A stretch of 64,000 nt of DNA, taken from contig WRIR01000006.1 of the NCBI GenBank assembly GCA_009782605.1, positions 1-64,000 of the forward strand, written 5' to 3'. Of this stretch, positions 40,817 to 50,030 are shown one piece after another. Made by a program: the position numbers and the translations under genes. Source of the DNA: Eggerthellaceae bacterium. Its GTDB lineage: Bacteria > Actinomycetota > Coriobacteriia > Coriobacteriales > Eggerthellaceae. Each line of letters starts with the position of its first letter. Positions within the stretch are counted from its first letter, which is position 1. Below the pieces are notes generated by a model. The model was not told where the DNA came from, did no database searches, and saw nothing but the letters and a program-made list of their open reading frames with translations.

Positions 40817-43462
40817 ATGAATCAAAGGGAAACAGAGAAGGGCTCCGGCATATCACGGCGCAGCTTCGTGAAATGGAGCGTTTTGGTCGGAGGGACGGCC
40901 GCCCTGTCGTCGGGCCTTGTCGGCTGCGGGCTTCAGGGCAGCAAGGACGACCCCGGCACGCCGGGCGGCCAGGGCGAGGGCGTCTGGAAGACGGCGGCCT
41001 GCATGAACAACTGCTCGTGCGGGTCTTCACGGTGCCTGCTCAAGGCCTACGTGGTCGACGGTGTCCCGGTGAGGCTCATCACCGACCATACGGGGGAAGA
41101 CACGCCGGAAAACCCCCAGAAGCGTGCCTGTGCACGGGGGCGCGCCCAGATCAGCAACATGCTTTCGGCCGATCGCGTCAAGTACCCGATGAAGCGCAAG
41201 AACTGGGCCCCGGGCGGCGGCGACAAGTCGCTGCGCGGGAAGGACGAATGGGTCCGGATATCCTGGGACGAGGCCTATGACATCATAGGCTCGGAGATGC
41301 AGAAGGTCTTGGACGAGTGCGGCACGCGCGGGATACTGAGCACCGGCTATGCCGATATCGGCGTCACCTACTTCGACCAGTTCGAGTGCCTGCTCAACGC
41401 GCTCGGAGGCGCCTTCCACAACGACTGGGCGACGGTCTCGCTGGGAAGCTGGCCTTTGGTCGAGCTCTTCATGACCGGCGGGTTTTTGGCCGCGCCGGAC
41501 AGCCTGGCGATACAGGAGTCGGAACTCCATCTTATGTTCGGCAACAACTGGATGGCGAACAAGGGCGGCAACACCGCCTGGCAGCTGCACAACGCCAAGG
41601 CGGCGGGCGGCAAGATAGTCATCATCGACCCGTGGCTGAACCAGACGGCACAGGGCGTTGCAGACGAGTGGATCCCCATCCGCCCCGGGACCGACACCGC
41701 GCTGGTCCTCGGCATGGCCTACCACATGATAACGAACAACCTGCATGACCAGGCCTACCTCGACACCTACTGCATAGGCTTCGACGCGGACCACATGCCG
41801 GAAGGGATGCCTGCGGAGGGGAACTTCAAGGACTACGTCTTGGGCACCCATGACAAGGAGCCGAAGACTCCCGAGTGGGCGGCCCGGATATGCGGCGTGC
41901 CAACGGCGCGGATCGAAAGCCTGGCCGCAGAGGTCGCGGCCTGCAAGAAGGTCAACTTCTTCGCGGGCCAGTCGACGACCAAGATACCGGCCGGGGAGAT
42001 GTTCGGCCAGGTCTTCTACACGCTGGCGTTCATGTCCGGCGGCATCGGCACGCCGGGCAACTACGTCTCGTGGGTCGGCCTCCATGAAGGCATGGGCGGC
42101 ACCTTCGTGACCGCGGGCAATGCCTCGAACGCCAAGGGCCTGAACCCGGTCAACCCGCTTCGGCCCCCGGGGGTGGTCACGTCCCCGAACCCGGCCGAAT
42201 GGGCGGACAACTGGGACGACTGGGACCAGATGGAATACTCCGAGTCCTGGCGCTCAGCGCTTGACGGGGAGTACGGCCGTGACATGTGGCCGAAGGGCAA
42301 GAAGCCCGTCGATATCCGCATGATCTATACCGGAGGCTACCAAAACGCCCTCAACTCCGTCCCCAACGCGAACGCGGCGATCGAGCTGTGGAGGTCGGTC
42401 GACTTCGTCTTGGGGGTCAACCCCTTCTTCTGCGCGTCGGTGCGCTATGCCGACCTGGTCTTGCCGGTGCAGACCTGGTGGGAGAAGTTCGAGGTGCTCT
42501 GGTCCAACAACGGGGACTCCGTCTATTGGGCGGACAAGGTCATCGCCCCCTACTTCGAGTCCCACACCGAATCAGAGATAGCCCTGGCCATCGCCGACAA
42601 GCTCGGGGTTGACCCGGGCCTGGTCGACACGATGACCGAGGAGGAGCGTCGCTTCGCCTCCCTACAAGGCGCACAGTACATGAAGGAGAGCTACGGCAAC
42701 TACGCCCCCCTCATCACCATCACCCAAGAAGAGATCGACGAGCTCGGTGTCGAGGGCGAGCCGCAGGAAGGCCTCATGACCATCGCCGAGATCAAGGAAC
42801 AAGGCTTCTACAAGGTGCAGCGCTCGAAGGGCGACGGGCTCTCGAACCTGCCCTTTGCCGCATTCTATAACGATCCTGAAGGTGCCCCTGTGGCCACCAC
42901 CACCGGCAAGTTCGAGATATTCTGCCCCACGCTCTCCCTCATCGTCAACTCCTACGGCTTCTCCGAGATTGCGCCCATCGGCATGTGGCAGGCCAACCCG
43001 GAGCAGGGCCAGGGCGCACAGACCGAGGAATACCCCCTGCTCTTGTGGACGCCCCATTCGCTGCGCCGCGCCCACACGGTGCTGGACTCGGTGACCTCGC
43101 TGCGCGAGGCCTTCCCGCAGGAATGCTTCATGAGCATGGTCGATGCCGAGGCACGGGGCATCAAGAACGGGGACACCGTCTTGATGAGCAGCCCCTACGG
43201 CCAGGTGCTGCGGCCTGCCAAGGTTATGCCGACAGTCGTTCCGGGGGCGGTCGCCCTCCAGGACGGCGCCTGGACCAACATCGATGAGGGGACGGGGATC
43301 GACCTCGCCGGCAACCCCAACATCCTGCAGGCCCCCAAGGCCTCGGGCCAGGGCTCGCAGTCCTGGACAGGCACCATCTGCCAGGTCGAGAAATACACCG
43401 GCAGCATCAAGCTGGAGCCGGACAAGAAGCGTGCCCTTGTCCTGCCAAAGGGAATCGAATAG
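40817..43462 (+). CDS. Tat-exported molybdopterin oxidoreductase, DMSO reductase family (operon 2)
   Basis: An 881-residue catalytic subunit. Tat signal SRRSFVKWSVLVGG with LVGC lipobox-like end. The N-terminal cysteine group is unusual: C62-x3-C66-x6-C73-x31-C105 with an extra C68 (CMNNCSCGSSRC), three residues longer than the common CxxxCxxxC. Molybdopterin regions include RISWDEAYDIIGSEM, MFGNNWMANKGGNTAWQL, IIDPWLNQTAQGVADEWIPIRPGTDTALVLGM and the C-terminal LWTPHSLRRAHT. The ATG at 40817 follows AAGGAGGAGG. Only moderately similar to the operon 1 enzyme, so a different substrate is likely. Confidence 0.92.
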   Translation: MNQRETEKGSGISRRSFVKWSVLVGGTAALSSGLVGCGLQGSKDDPGTPGGQGEGVWKTAACMNNCSCGSSRCLLKAYVVDGVPVRLITDHTGEDTPENPQKRACARGRAQISNMLSADRVKYPMKRKNWAPGGGDKSLRGKDEWVRISWDEAYDIIGSEMQKVLDECGTRGILSTGYADIGVTYFDQFECLLNALGGAFHNDWATVSLGSWPLVELFMTGGFLAAPDSLAIQESELHLMFGNNWMANKGGNTAWQLHNAKAAGGKIVIIDPWLNQTAQGVADEWIPIRPGTDTALVLGMAYHMITNNLHDQAYLDTYCIGFDADHMPEGMPAEGNFKDYVLGTHDKEPKTPEWAARICGVPTARIESLAAEVAACKKVNFFAGQSTTKIPAGEMFGQVFYTLAFMSGGIGTPGNYVSWVGLHEGMGGTFVTAGNASNAKGLNPVNPLRPPGVVTSPNPAEWADNWDDWDQMEYSESWRSALDGEYGRDMWPKGKKPVDIRMIYTGGYQNALNSVPNANAAIELWRSVDFVLGVNPFFCASVRYADLVLPVQTWWEKFEVLWSNNGDSVYWADKVIAPYFESHTESEIALAIADKLGVDPGLVDTMTEEERRFASLQGAQYMKESYGNYAPLITITQEEIDELGVEGEPQEGLMTIAEIKEQGFYKVQRSKGDGLSNLPFAAFYNDPEGAPVATTTGKFEIFCPTLSLIVNSYGFSEIAPIGMWQANPEQGQGAQTEEYPLLLWTPHSLRRAHTVLDSVTSLREAFPQECFMSMVDAEARGIKNGDTVLMSSPYGQVLRPAKVMPTVVPGAVALQDGAWTNIDEGTGIDLAGNPNILQAPKASGQGSQSWTGTICQVEKYTGSIKLEPDKKRALVLPKGIE

Positions 43463-43474
43463 GAGGGGGCAGAC

Positions 43475-44104
43475 ATGGCTCAGTATGGTTTTTACTTCGA
43501 CTCTGACAAGTGCACTGGCTGCAAGTCCTGCCAGGTAGCATGCAAAGAGACCTTCGGCCTTCCCGTCGACACGCTGTGGCGCAAGGTCTACAACTACCAG
43601 GGCGGCTCCTGGAAGCTCGACGAGGCGACCGGCGTCTACGAGCCTGACGGGGTGTTCGGCTACTTCGTCTCGATGGCATGCAACCATTGTGAGATGCCCG
43701 CGTGTTATGCGGTATGCCCTGTCGCCGCGATTTCCAAGGACGAGGACACCGGCATAGTCACCATTGACGAGGAGCTGTGCATCGGGTGCGTCTCCTGCCG
43801 GACCGCGTGCCCCTATGACGCCCCCAGCCTCTGGGAGGAAAAGGGCATCTTCACCAAGTGCGACATGTGTGCCGCCCTGGTCGAGGACGGGGACATGCCG
43901 ATCTGCGTGGCAGGCTGCAATATGCGCGCGCTGGACTTCGGGGAGCTTGTCGACCTCCAGGGCAAATACGGGAAAGGCGACGTCGAGACAGAGCCCCTGC
44001 CGCTGGACTCGACCACGCCCTCGCTGGTGCTGAACCCCCACCGCGACGCCCAGAAGACCGGGACGGGCACCGGGTCTGTGGTCAGCTTCCCCGAGGAGCT
44101 TTAA
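43475..44104 (+). CDS. Four-cluster ferredoxin subunit, DmsB type (operon 2)
   Basis: A 209-residue subunit. Cysteine groups CTGCKSCQVACK, CNHCEMPACYAVCP, CIGCVSCRTACPYD and CDMCAALVEDGDMPICVAGC bind four 4Fe-4S clusters. It begins 12 bases after the catalytic gene, with AGGAGGGGG upstream. The C-terminus is Thr/Gly-rich and likely flexible. No membrane subunit is encoded in this operon; it may share the haem protein of operon 1 or use another. Confidence 0.93.
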   Translation: MAQYGFYFDSDKCTGCKSCQVACKETFGLPVDTLWRKVYNYQGGSWKLDEATGVYEPDGVFGYFVSMACNHCEMPACYAVCPVAAISKDEDTGIVTIDEELCIGCVSCRTACPYDAPSLWEEKGIFTKCDMCAALVEDGDMPICVAGCNMRALDFGELVDLQGKYGKGDVETEPLPLDSTTPSLVLNPHRDAQKTGTGTGSVVSFPEEL

Positions 44105-44180
44105 GCCCCATGATGCGGAGGGTGGGCGCCGCCTGCCCTCCGTGCCTTTCTGAGGAAGGTTTTTACCAGAGGAGTACCGG

Positions 44181-44846
44181 TTGGACGATCAAAGGACCCA
44201 ATTCCTTGAGGGAACTGCCATAGCGCTTGCGGTCTTCGGCATCCTGCTGTACGAGGAGCCCTCCGCCGAGCGCCTGGGAAGCCTGGCAGGCGAAGGCTTC
44301 TTTTCCGAGATGCCCCTGGCGGGTGCCACGCCAAGGATCGACGAGGGCATCGGGCTGCTTGAGGAATGGGCGGCCCAGGCTGGGGCCAAGGCCCCCCAGG
44401 AAACGGCTGCCGGGCTCTCGGCCGAATGGTTCAGGCTGTTCGTGGGGGCAGGGGAGCCTGCCGCCCCTCCGTGGGCCTCGTACTACCTGGAGCGGGACCC
44501 CGTGCTGTTCAGCAAGAGCACCTTGGGGGTCCGCCAGCACTATGCCGCCCACGGGCTGGAGCTTGAGCGGAAGTACCACGAGCCGGACGACCACCTGGGC
44601 CTCATGCTCCAGTTCCTGTCGGTCGTGGCCGCCAAGGAGAACGAGGCGCTGTGTGCGGGCGCGGGCGAAGGGGCTGCTGCCCTCAAAGACGAGCGGCAGG
44701 GTTTTGTCAGCACCTACATCCTTCCCTGGGTGGGAACATGGCAGCAAAGGGTCGACGCCTCTTCGACCGGGCCCTTCTATCGGGGCCTGGCAATCCTCGT
44801 AAGCGAGATGGTCGCCCTCATCGCCGCAGACGCGGAAATGCCCTAG
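44181..44846 (+). CDS. TorD/DmsD-like molybdoenzyme chaperone (operon 2)
   Basis: A 221-residue chaperone. LSAEWFRLFVGAGEPAAPPWASYYLERDPVLFSKSTLGVRQHYAAHG is the typical TorD/DmsD core (YxxLFxGPGxxxxPPWxSVYxD), and PDDHLGLMLQFL follows. A TTG start at 44181 with AGAGGAG upstream. Its TAG stop shares CTAG with the stop of convergent nadK. Confidence 0.88.
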   Translation: MDDQRTQFLEGTAIALAVFGILLYEEPSAERLGSLAGEGFFSEMPLAGATPRIDEGIGLLEEWAAQAGAKAPQETAAGLSAEWFRLFVGAGEPAAPPWASYYLERDPVLFSKSTLGVRQHYAAHGLELERKYHEPDDHLGLMLQFLSVVAAKENEALCAGAGEGAAALKDERQGFVSTYILPWVGTWQQRVDASSTGPFYRGLAILVSEMVALIAADAEMP

Positions 44847-45691
44847 CCGAAGAACACCTCGGCGGCGTGCTCGTAGAAGCCGGGGTGCTTGTAGCGCAGG
44901 AGCCTGGTGGGGGTCGTGCCGGGCCGCACCGAGACGTGCACGGGCGGGCTGACAAGGGCAAGGAGCTCCCCGTCGATGAAGAGCGACACCTCGCGGCTCG
45001 ACCTGCTGGGGGAAAGGCTGAGCTCGGCCACGTCGTGTGCGGCGGTGACGATTGCGCGGGAGCGCAGGGTGTGGGGTGCGAGCGGCACCACGACTAGGCC
45101 CTCGAAGCCCGGCGCGACCAAGGGTCCCCCCGCAGAAAGCGCGTAGGCGCTCGACCCGGTTGCCGTTGCCATCACCATGCCGTCACCCCGCATAGTGGCG
45201 ATGGTGGCGCCGGATATGCTGAGGTCGAAGTCGATGATCCGGCCTGCCGCCCCCCGTGTCAGCGCCACCTCGTTCAAGGCGAAGAAGCAGCACGTGGACG
45301 CATCCTCGCAGGTGACGGTGACCTGGAGGTTCGTCCGGCGCTCGCAGGTCACCTCTCCGGCGATTGCCGCAGCGGCCATCGCCACCACGCCGTCATCGCC
45401 GGGGTTCGCCAAGAAGCCCAGATGCCCGAAGTTGATGCCCAGTATGGGGGCGTCAAAGGCGTTGACGAGCCGTGCGGTGCGCAGGATGGTCCCGTCTCCC
45501 CCCAAGACGATTGCCAGGCCGACCCCTGTTTGCGCAAGCCGCCCATCCAGCGCCGCCGCGTTCTCCAAGCCGAGCTCGTGCGAGTCGATGACGGTGGACG
45601 GCAGCCCTTCCGCCTGCAGGTGGCCCTCAAGGAGCAGGGATGCCTCGCGTGCCTGTGAATTGGAGTTATTGCGTACTATCAGGATATGCAT
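44843..45691 (-). CDS. nadK: NAD kinase
   Basis: A 282-residue enzyme that phosphorylates NAD to NADP. The GGDGT motif (IVLGGDGTILRTARL), INFGHLGFLA, NEVALTRG and a Gly-rich TATGSSAYALSAGGPLV segment are diagnostic. Convergent with the chaperone gene (4-base overlap at stops) and divergent from murJ. In many Actinobacteria it neighbours recN and tlyA; here it does not. Confidence 0.94.
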   Translation of the reverse strand: MHILIVRNNSNSQAREASLLLEGHLQAEGLPSTVIDSHELGLENAAALDGRLAQTGVGLAIVLGGDGTILRTARLVNAFDAPILGINFGHLGFLANPGDDGVVAMAAAAIAGEVTCERRTNLQVTVTCEDASTCCFFALNEVALTRGAAGRIIDFDLSISGATIATMRGDGMVMATATGSSAYALSAGGPLVAPGFEGLVVVPLAPHTLRSRAIVTAAHDVAELSLSPSRSSREVSLFIDGELLALVSPPVHVSVRPGTTPTRLLRYKHPGFYEHAAEVFFG

Positions 45692-45710
45692 GATTCCCTC
45701 GGCTCCCTCT

Positions 45711-45739
45711 TTGATACTATTATGACTCTACATTATAAG
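45711..45739 (+). promoter_or_regulatory. Promoter of murJ
   Basis: TTGATA (45711-45716), 17 bp, TATAAG (45734-45739). The start is predicted about 13 bases before the GTG codon, giving a very short leader. Confidence 0.7.
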
Positions 45740-45758
45740 TGAAGGATGGGAAGCCTTA

Positions 45759-48089
45759 GTGGGCGAAGCGGACAATTCAATCCTGAAAAGCACGGGCATC
45801 ATGGGGATGGCGACGCTGCTCTCCCGTGCGACCGGGCTTTTGCGCACCTGGGCGATGGCCTTTGCACTCGGCAACACGCTCATCACCTCGGCCTACCAGA
45901 TTGCCAACGCCATGCCCAACGTCATCTTCGACCTCGTGGTCGGCGGCATCCTGGGCACGGCCTTCCTCCCGGTCTACCTGCTGCAGAAGGAACGGCTCGG
46001 TCGCGAGGGCGCAGACCGCTTCGCCTCGAACATCTTAAACATCGTCTTAGTCCTGCTCGGCGTCTTAGTCCTGCTCAGCATCGCATTCGCGTCCTTCGTG
46101 GTCGCGACCCAGACCTTCACGCGCAGCAACATCGACATCATCAACTCGACCGCCGTGTTCTTCTTCAGGATATTCGCCGTCCAGCTGGTGTTCTATGGGC
46201 TGAGTGGCGTCATCACCGGGGCGCTCAACGCCAACCGCGTGTACGGCGTGCCCGCCTTGGCGCCGGTCTTCAACAACGTCTGCGTCATTGTCAGCATGTT
46301 CTCCTACGCTTTTTTGTCGGGCATAAACGGGCAGCTTGCCCTGGTCGTCCTTGCCGTGGGGACGACGCTGGGGGTGGTGGTGCAGTTCGGCATCCAGATA
46401 CCGACGCTGGTCAAGACAGGCTTCACCTACACGCCGCGCATCGACCTGAAGGACCCGGCCTTGAAGGAGGCCTTGAAGATCGCCGTGCCGACCCTCATCT
46501 ACATTGCGGGCACGCTCGTGTCCTTCTCCTGCCGCAACGCTTTTTCGCTCTACGGCGGCGACCATGGGCCGGCGACCCTGAGTTATGCCTGGATGTGGTA
46601 CCAGCTGCCTTACGGGGTGGTGGCGGTCTCGCTCTCGACCACCTACCTGACCGAGATGAGCAAGGCGGTGGCCCAAGGCGACATCGACGGTCTGCGCGAG
46701 TACGTAAAGCAGGGCCTGCGCCGGACGCTGTTCCTCATCATCCCGCTCGCGGGGCTGATGTTCTCGCTGGCCCTGCCCATCATGCAGATATTCCGCGCCG
46801 GCGCCTTCAGCCAAGACGATGTCGCCTTCGTCTCGAACATCTTGGCCCTCTGGGTGCTGAGCCTGCCCTTCTACGCGGGCCAGATGTATTTGTACCGGGT
46901 GTTTGCAGCCCTGCGCCAGTTCATGGCATTTGCGCTTGTGAGCTGCGGCTTCTGTGTCGTCCAAGTTATCCTCTATGCCTTTTTGAGCCGCCCTTTCAGC
47001 CTGGGGCTCAGCGGCATCATGCTTGCGGACTTCATCTATTACGGCCTCATGTTTGCCACCATGGCCCTCATCCTGCGCAAGCGCATCGGGTCCTTCGACA
47101 TGATGAGCATAATGAGCATGTGCATGAGGGTGCTCTTTGCCACCTGCGTCGGCGCGGGTATTGTCACACTGCTCCTGTTCGTGCTTCCCCTGAAGCCCTC
47201 GATTCTTGCCGGGTTGCTTGAGATTGCCCTGTGTGGCGCTCTCGGTACTGCGGTCATCGTCGGGCTCAGTAAACTTTTTCGTGTAGAGGAGATGGATATG
47301 GCCATTGATGTCTTAGAAAGGCTCGCCAGGAAGCTTGCCGAAAAATTCCCGGGCTTCACCGAGAGGCTTGAGGGCAAGCAAGGCGGCAGGGCTGCCATAG
47401 GCGGGTCGGACGGCAAGTCCACGGTGGGTGCTGCAGGTGGGCTGGAGGCAGGCGGCGGATCCTTTGCCGGGGCCGCCTTCGGTTTTGCCGGCGCACCTGG
47501 CGAAAGAGAGATAGGGTCGTTTCAGAGGCTGGCAGGGAGGCTTGCGGACATGCTCTCCGAGCGTTTCGGCGACAAACACGCCGCCCAGGCATTCGAGGAC
47601 GAGCTTGCCCACAAGCTAACCGGCCAAACCTATGAAGACAAGGATTCCGACATCTGGGCCGCAGAAGAACCCCCCGCCACCCAGGCCGCCGACACGGACT
47701 CGGGCATTCAGGCCGATGACGGGTTTCTGGACGTTCTGGTCGAAGGCGAAACCCTGGATGAAGCCCTGAACGATATCGTCCCCGATATCGGGGATATGGC
47801 CGGTGGCTTTTCTGTGGACATGGCCGACAACCTCGCCGACAGCTTTTCTCATGACTTGGCCGACACAGGCGAGGCGGGCAGGTATTCCAGCTATGATGAC
47901 GAAGACCCCTTCCTTCCGAGCGACAAGGTCGGCAAGCACGCCGCGCCAGAAGACAGGTATGCGGCAGCAGGGAAGCACGCTGCGGCAGAGGAAGAGCCTG
48001 TAGGCAGACATGCCGCTCCTCCGATAGGCAAGCATGCCGCTCCGGAAGTCACTGACGACTATGTCGTAACAGGCCGCCATGCACGGTAG
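45759..48089 (+). CDS. murJ: Lipid II flippase MurJ with long acidic C-terminal tail
   Basis: A 776-residue protein. Residues 1 to about 507 are a MurJ/MviN core with 14 helices (NSILKSTGIMGMATLLSRATGLLR, NAMPNVIFDLVVGG), which flips lipid II outward for peptidoglycan synthesis. The remaining ~270 residues are soluble, Asp/Glu/Ala-rich and end in five repeats GKHA, GKHA, GRHA, GKHA, GRHA, finishing TGRHAR. The tail has no kinase-like fold as in mycobacterial MviN. GTG start. Its own promoter precedes it; the dcw cluster starts ~310 bases later. Confidence 0.9.
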   Translation: MGEADNSILKSTGIMGMATLLSRATGLLRTWAMAFALGNTLITSAYQIANAMPNVIFDLVVGGILGTAFLPVYLLQKERLGREGADRFASNILNIVLVLLGVLVLLSIAFASFVVATQTFTRSNIDIINSTAVFFFRIFAVQLVFYGLSGVITGALNANRVYGVPALAPVFNNVCVIVSMFSYAFLSGINGQLALVVLAVGTTLGVVVQFGIQIPTLVKTGFTYTPRIDLKDPALKEALKIAVPTLIYIAGTLVSFSCRNAFSLYGGDHGPATLSYAWMWYQLPYGVVAVSLSTTYLTEMSKAVAQGDIDGLREYVKQGLRRTLFLIIPLAGLMFSLALPIMQIFRAGAFSQDDVAFVSNILALWVLSLPFYAGQMYLYRVFAALRQFMAFALVSCGFCVVQVILYAFLSRPFSLGLSGIMLADFIYYGLMFATMALILRKRIGSFDMMSIMSMCMRVLFATCVGAGIVTLLLFVLPLKPSILAGLLEIALCGALGTAVIVGLSKLFRVEEMDMAIDVLERLARKLAEKFPGFTERLEGKQGGRAAIGGSDGKSTVGAAGGLEAGGGSFAGAAFGFAGAPGEREIGSFQRLAGRLADMLSERFGDKHAAQAFEDELAHKLTGQTYEDKDSDIWAAEEPPATQAADTDSGIQADDGFLDVLVEGETLDEALNDIVPDIGDMAGGFSVDMADNLADSFSHDLADTGEAGRYSSYDDEDPFLPSDKVGKHAAPEDRYAAAGKHAAAEEEPVGRHAAPPIGKHAAPEVTDDYVVTGRHAR

Positions 48090-48401
48090 GGCGACACCGG
48101 CACTGCCGACGGACATTCGCCTTGCCCCTGCGGGGCTGTCCTTATGCGTTTCCCCTCGTGGCAAGCCATGTTGTGGGGGAAAACGGGTGGGAAACCCGAG
48201 GAAAATTCTCCATAATCCCATATCTTGTATAGAATAAGGTGATATGGACGGGATTCTTCCATATCTGGTAGTCTACTTTCTGGAGTCTGGGGAAATTGGG
48301 GCAAAAAGCAGCAAAAAAAAGAATTTTGTATTGCCCTATTTCCAGGATTCAACTAACATATACTGCGATGGAAGCACGAGTAAAGGAAGGATTCACGCTT
48401 C
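48090..48401. other. Intergenic region upstream of mraZ
   Basis: AT-rich relative to its surroundings. It contains a small GCCCC-TGC-GGGGC hairpin without T-run (48124-48137 area), two TGGGG-type elements at 48173-48190 and two more at 48288-48301 that resemble MraZ-binding TGGGN repeats though with non-standard spacing, and TTGCCC-17-TAACAT (48331-48359) as a weak promoter candidate. No small ORF stands out. Confidence 0.4.
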
Positions 48402-48929
48402 ATGACGGATCCGGTAGGATGTGAGCCTGAGCGCAAGACCGACGGAATCGGGGGCCTGAACGTGCCGCCGGTACGGGGCCTTGAGCGCAAACTCGACCCA
48501 ACCGGGCGTATGGCCGTGCCGTCCGACCTTGCAAAGAGGTTTTCATTCTGGAAGGAGTCCAAGGAGTCCAAAGAGCCCAGGAACCTTATGGTGACTCTCT
48601 CACTGAAAGGAGACTGTCTCTACATCTTCGAACCGGATGGATTCAAGGAATGGATCGATCTGGTATTCCTGAAGAGCTTCGGAGGCTTCGATCCGACAAG
48701 TGAAGAGCAGATCGATCTTCACAGCGTTTTAAGCGAGAGGGGGGACTGCGTCGTCCTCGACAAGGCAGACCGCATCGGCCTTGCTGCCTGGCAGCTCGAA
48801 GAGGTCGGGATCAAACCCGGCTCTGCGGTAAAGCTCTTTTTCAGCGGCAACAAGATCGAAGTGTGGGATCCGGCCGCGTGGGAAGAGAAGCGTCGTCGAG
48901 TCGATGTAAAAACACTCCTCAAAGCGTAA
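48402..48929 (+). CDS. mraZ: Transcriptional regulator MraZ
   Basis: A 175-residue double-AbrB-fold DNA-binding protein. The two half-motifs ERKLDPTGRMAVPSDL and VVLDKADRIGLAAWQLEEVGI, followed by VKLFFSGNKIEVWDPAAWEE, are the MraZ signature. It regulates the dcw operon in other bacteria by binding its own promoter. The N-terminal ~25 residues before the first motif are longer than usual (typical MraZ ~145-150). Confidence 0.9.
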   Translation: MTDPVGCEPERKTDGIGGLNVPPVRGLERKLDPTGRMAVPSDLAKRFSFWKESKESKEPRNLMVTLSLKGDCLYIFEPDGFKEWIDLVFLKSFGGFDPTSEEQIDLHSVLSERGDCVVLDKADRIGLAAWQLEEVGIKPGSAVKLFFSGNKIEVWDPAAWEEKRRRVDVKTLLKA

Positions 48930-48950
48930 TATCGGAATTCGAGCGCGGTT

Positions 48951-49931
48951 TTGAAAACTGAATACCATCATCAGCCAGTCATGCTCTCAGAAACCCTCGG
49001 GTACATCATACACCCTCAAACGCAGCACGTACCCGAGGCCGGTTTTACCTTCGTTGACGCGACTGTCGGTGCGGGGGGACACGCTTTCGAGGCGGCCCTG
49101 CTTCTCGGAAATGCGGGAAGGCTCATCGGCATCGACCAAGACGAGACTGCATTGGCACTGGCACACGAGCGGCTTGAGACCTTGCCCCAGGGAGGGCGAC
49201 CCCTCATCGAACTGTTCTATGGGAACTTCGGTGACCTGGACGCGCTCCTCCTAGAAGCGCAGACCCCCGGGATCGACGCGATCCTCTTCGACCTCGGGGT
49301 TTCCTCAATGATGCTCGACGAGATATCTCGGGGCTTCTCCTTCAAGAAGGGGATGGCAACCCTTGATATGCGGATGGACCTGGGGAACCACACCCTCAAC
49401 GCAGCCGAGATCCTTGACACCTACAGCGTGTCCGATCTCCACCGGGTCTTCCGCGACTATGGAGAGGAGAAGTGGGCGAAGCGCATTGCGGAGTTCATCG
49501 TCTCCGCCCGTGTGAAGAAGCGCATCGAGACGAGCGAGGAACTTGTCGCCATCATCAAGGCGGCGATCCCCGCCTCTGCAAGGCGATCCGGGGGACACCC
49601 GGCCAAGCGCGTATTCCAAGCGCTGAGGGTCGAGGTCAACGCGGAGCTCGCAATGCTGCAGCAAGGCTTGGACGCAGCCATCCGCTGGCTGAACCCGGGT
49701 GGGCACGTCGCGGTCATCAGCTATCAGTCGCTTGAGGACCGCATTGTGAAAGACACTTTTGCCGCTGGCGCAAACCGCTGTGTTTGCCCGCCTGACCTGC
49801 CAGTTTGTGTATGTGGAAAGCGGCCGGTCCTTGAGATGGTTACCCGCAAGCCCGTCCTGCCGAGCGCCGAAGAGGTCGCCTGCAACGCACGGGCGCGCAG
49901 CGCCAAGCTGCGGGTGGCGAGAAAGCTATAA
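48951..49931 (+). CDS. rsmH: 16S rRNA (cytosine(1402)-N(4))-methyltransferase RsmH
   Basis: A 326-residue SAM-dependent methyltransferase. HHQPVMLSETLGYI, FVDATVGAGGHAFEALL-like AGGHAFEAALLL, DLGVSSMMLDEISRGFSF, HPAKRVFQALRVEVNAEL and ISYQSLEDRIVKDTF are diagnostic. A TTG start at 48951 gives MKTEYHHQPVML. Standard position after mraZ. Confidence 0.95.
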   Translation: MKTEYHHQPVMLSETLGYIIHPQTQHVPEAGFTFVDATVGAGGHAFEAALLLGNAGRLIGIDQDETALALAHERLETLPQGGRPLIELFYGNFGDLDALLLEAQTPGIDAILFDLGVSSMMLDEISRGFSFKKGMATLDMRMDLGNHTLNAAEILDTYSVSDLHRVFRDYGEEKWAKRIAEFIVSARVKKRIETSEELVAIIKAAIPASARRSGGHPAKRVFQALRVEVNAELAMLQQGLDAAIRWLNPGGHVAVISYQSLEDRIVKDTFAAGANRCVCPPDLPVCVCGKRPVLEMVTRKPVLPSAEEVACNARARSAKLRVARKL

Positions 49932-50030
49932 GAACGATCCCTGACAAGGGAGGGGCATGCCCCAGAAGCTCTATTAAACTGAATACCTGTTCACCAAACG
50001 ACGGAGCGAAAGAGAAGGGGGAGGCAAACA

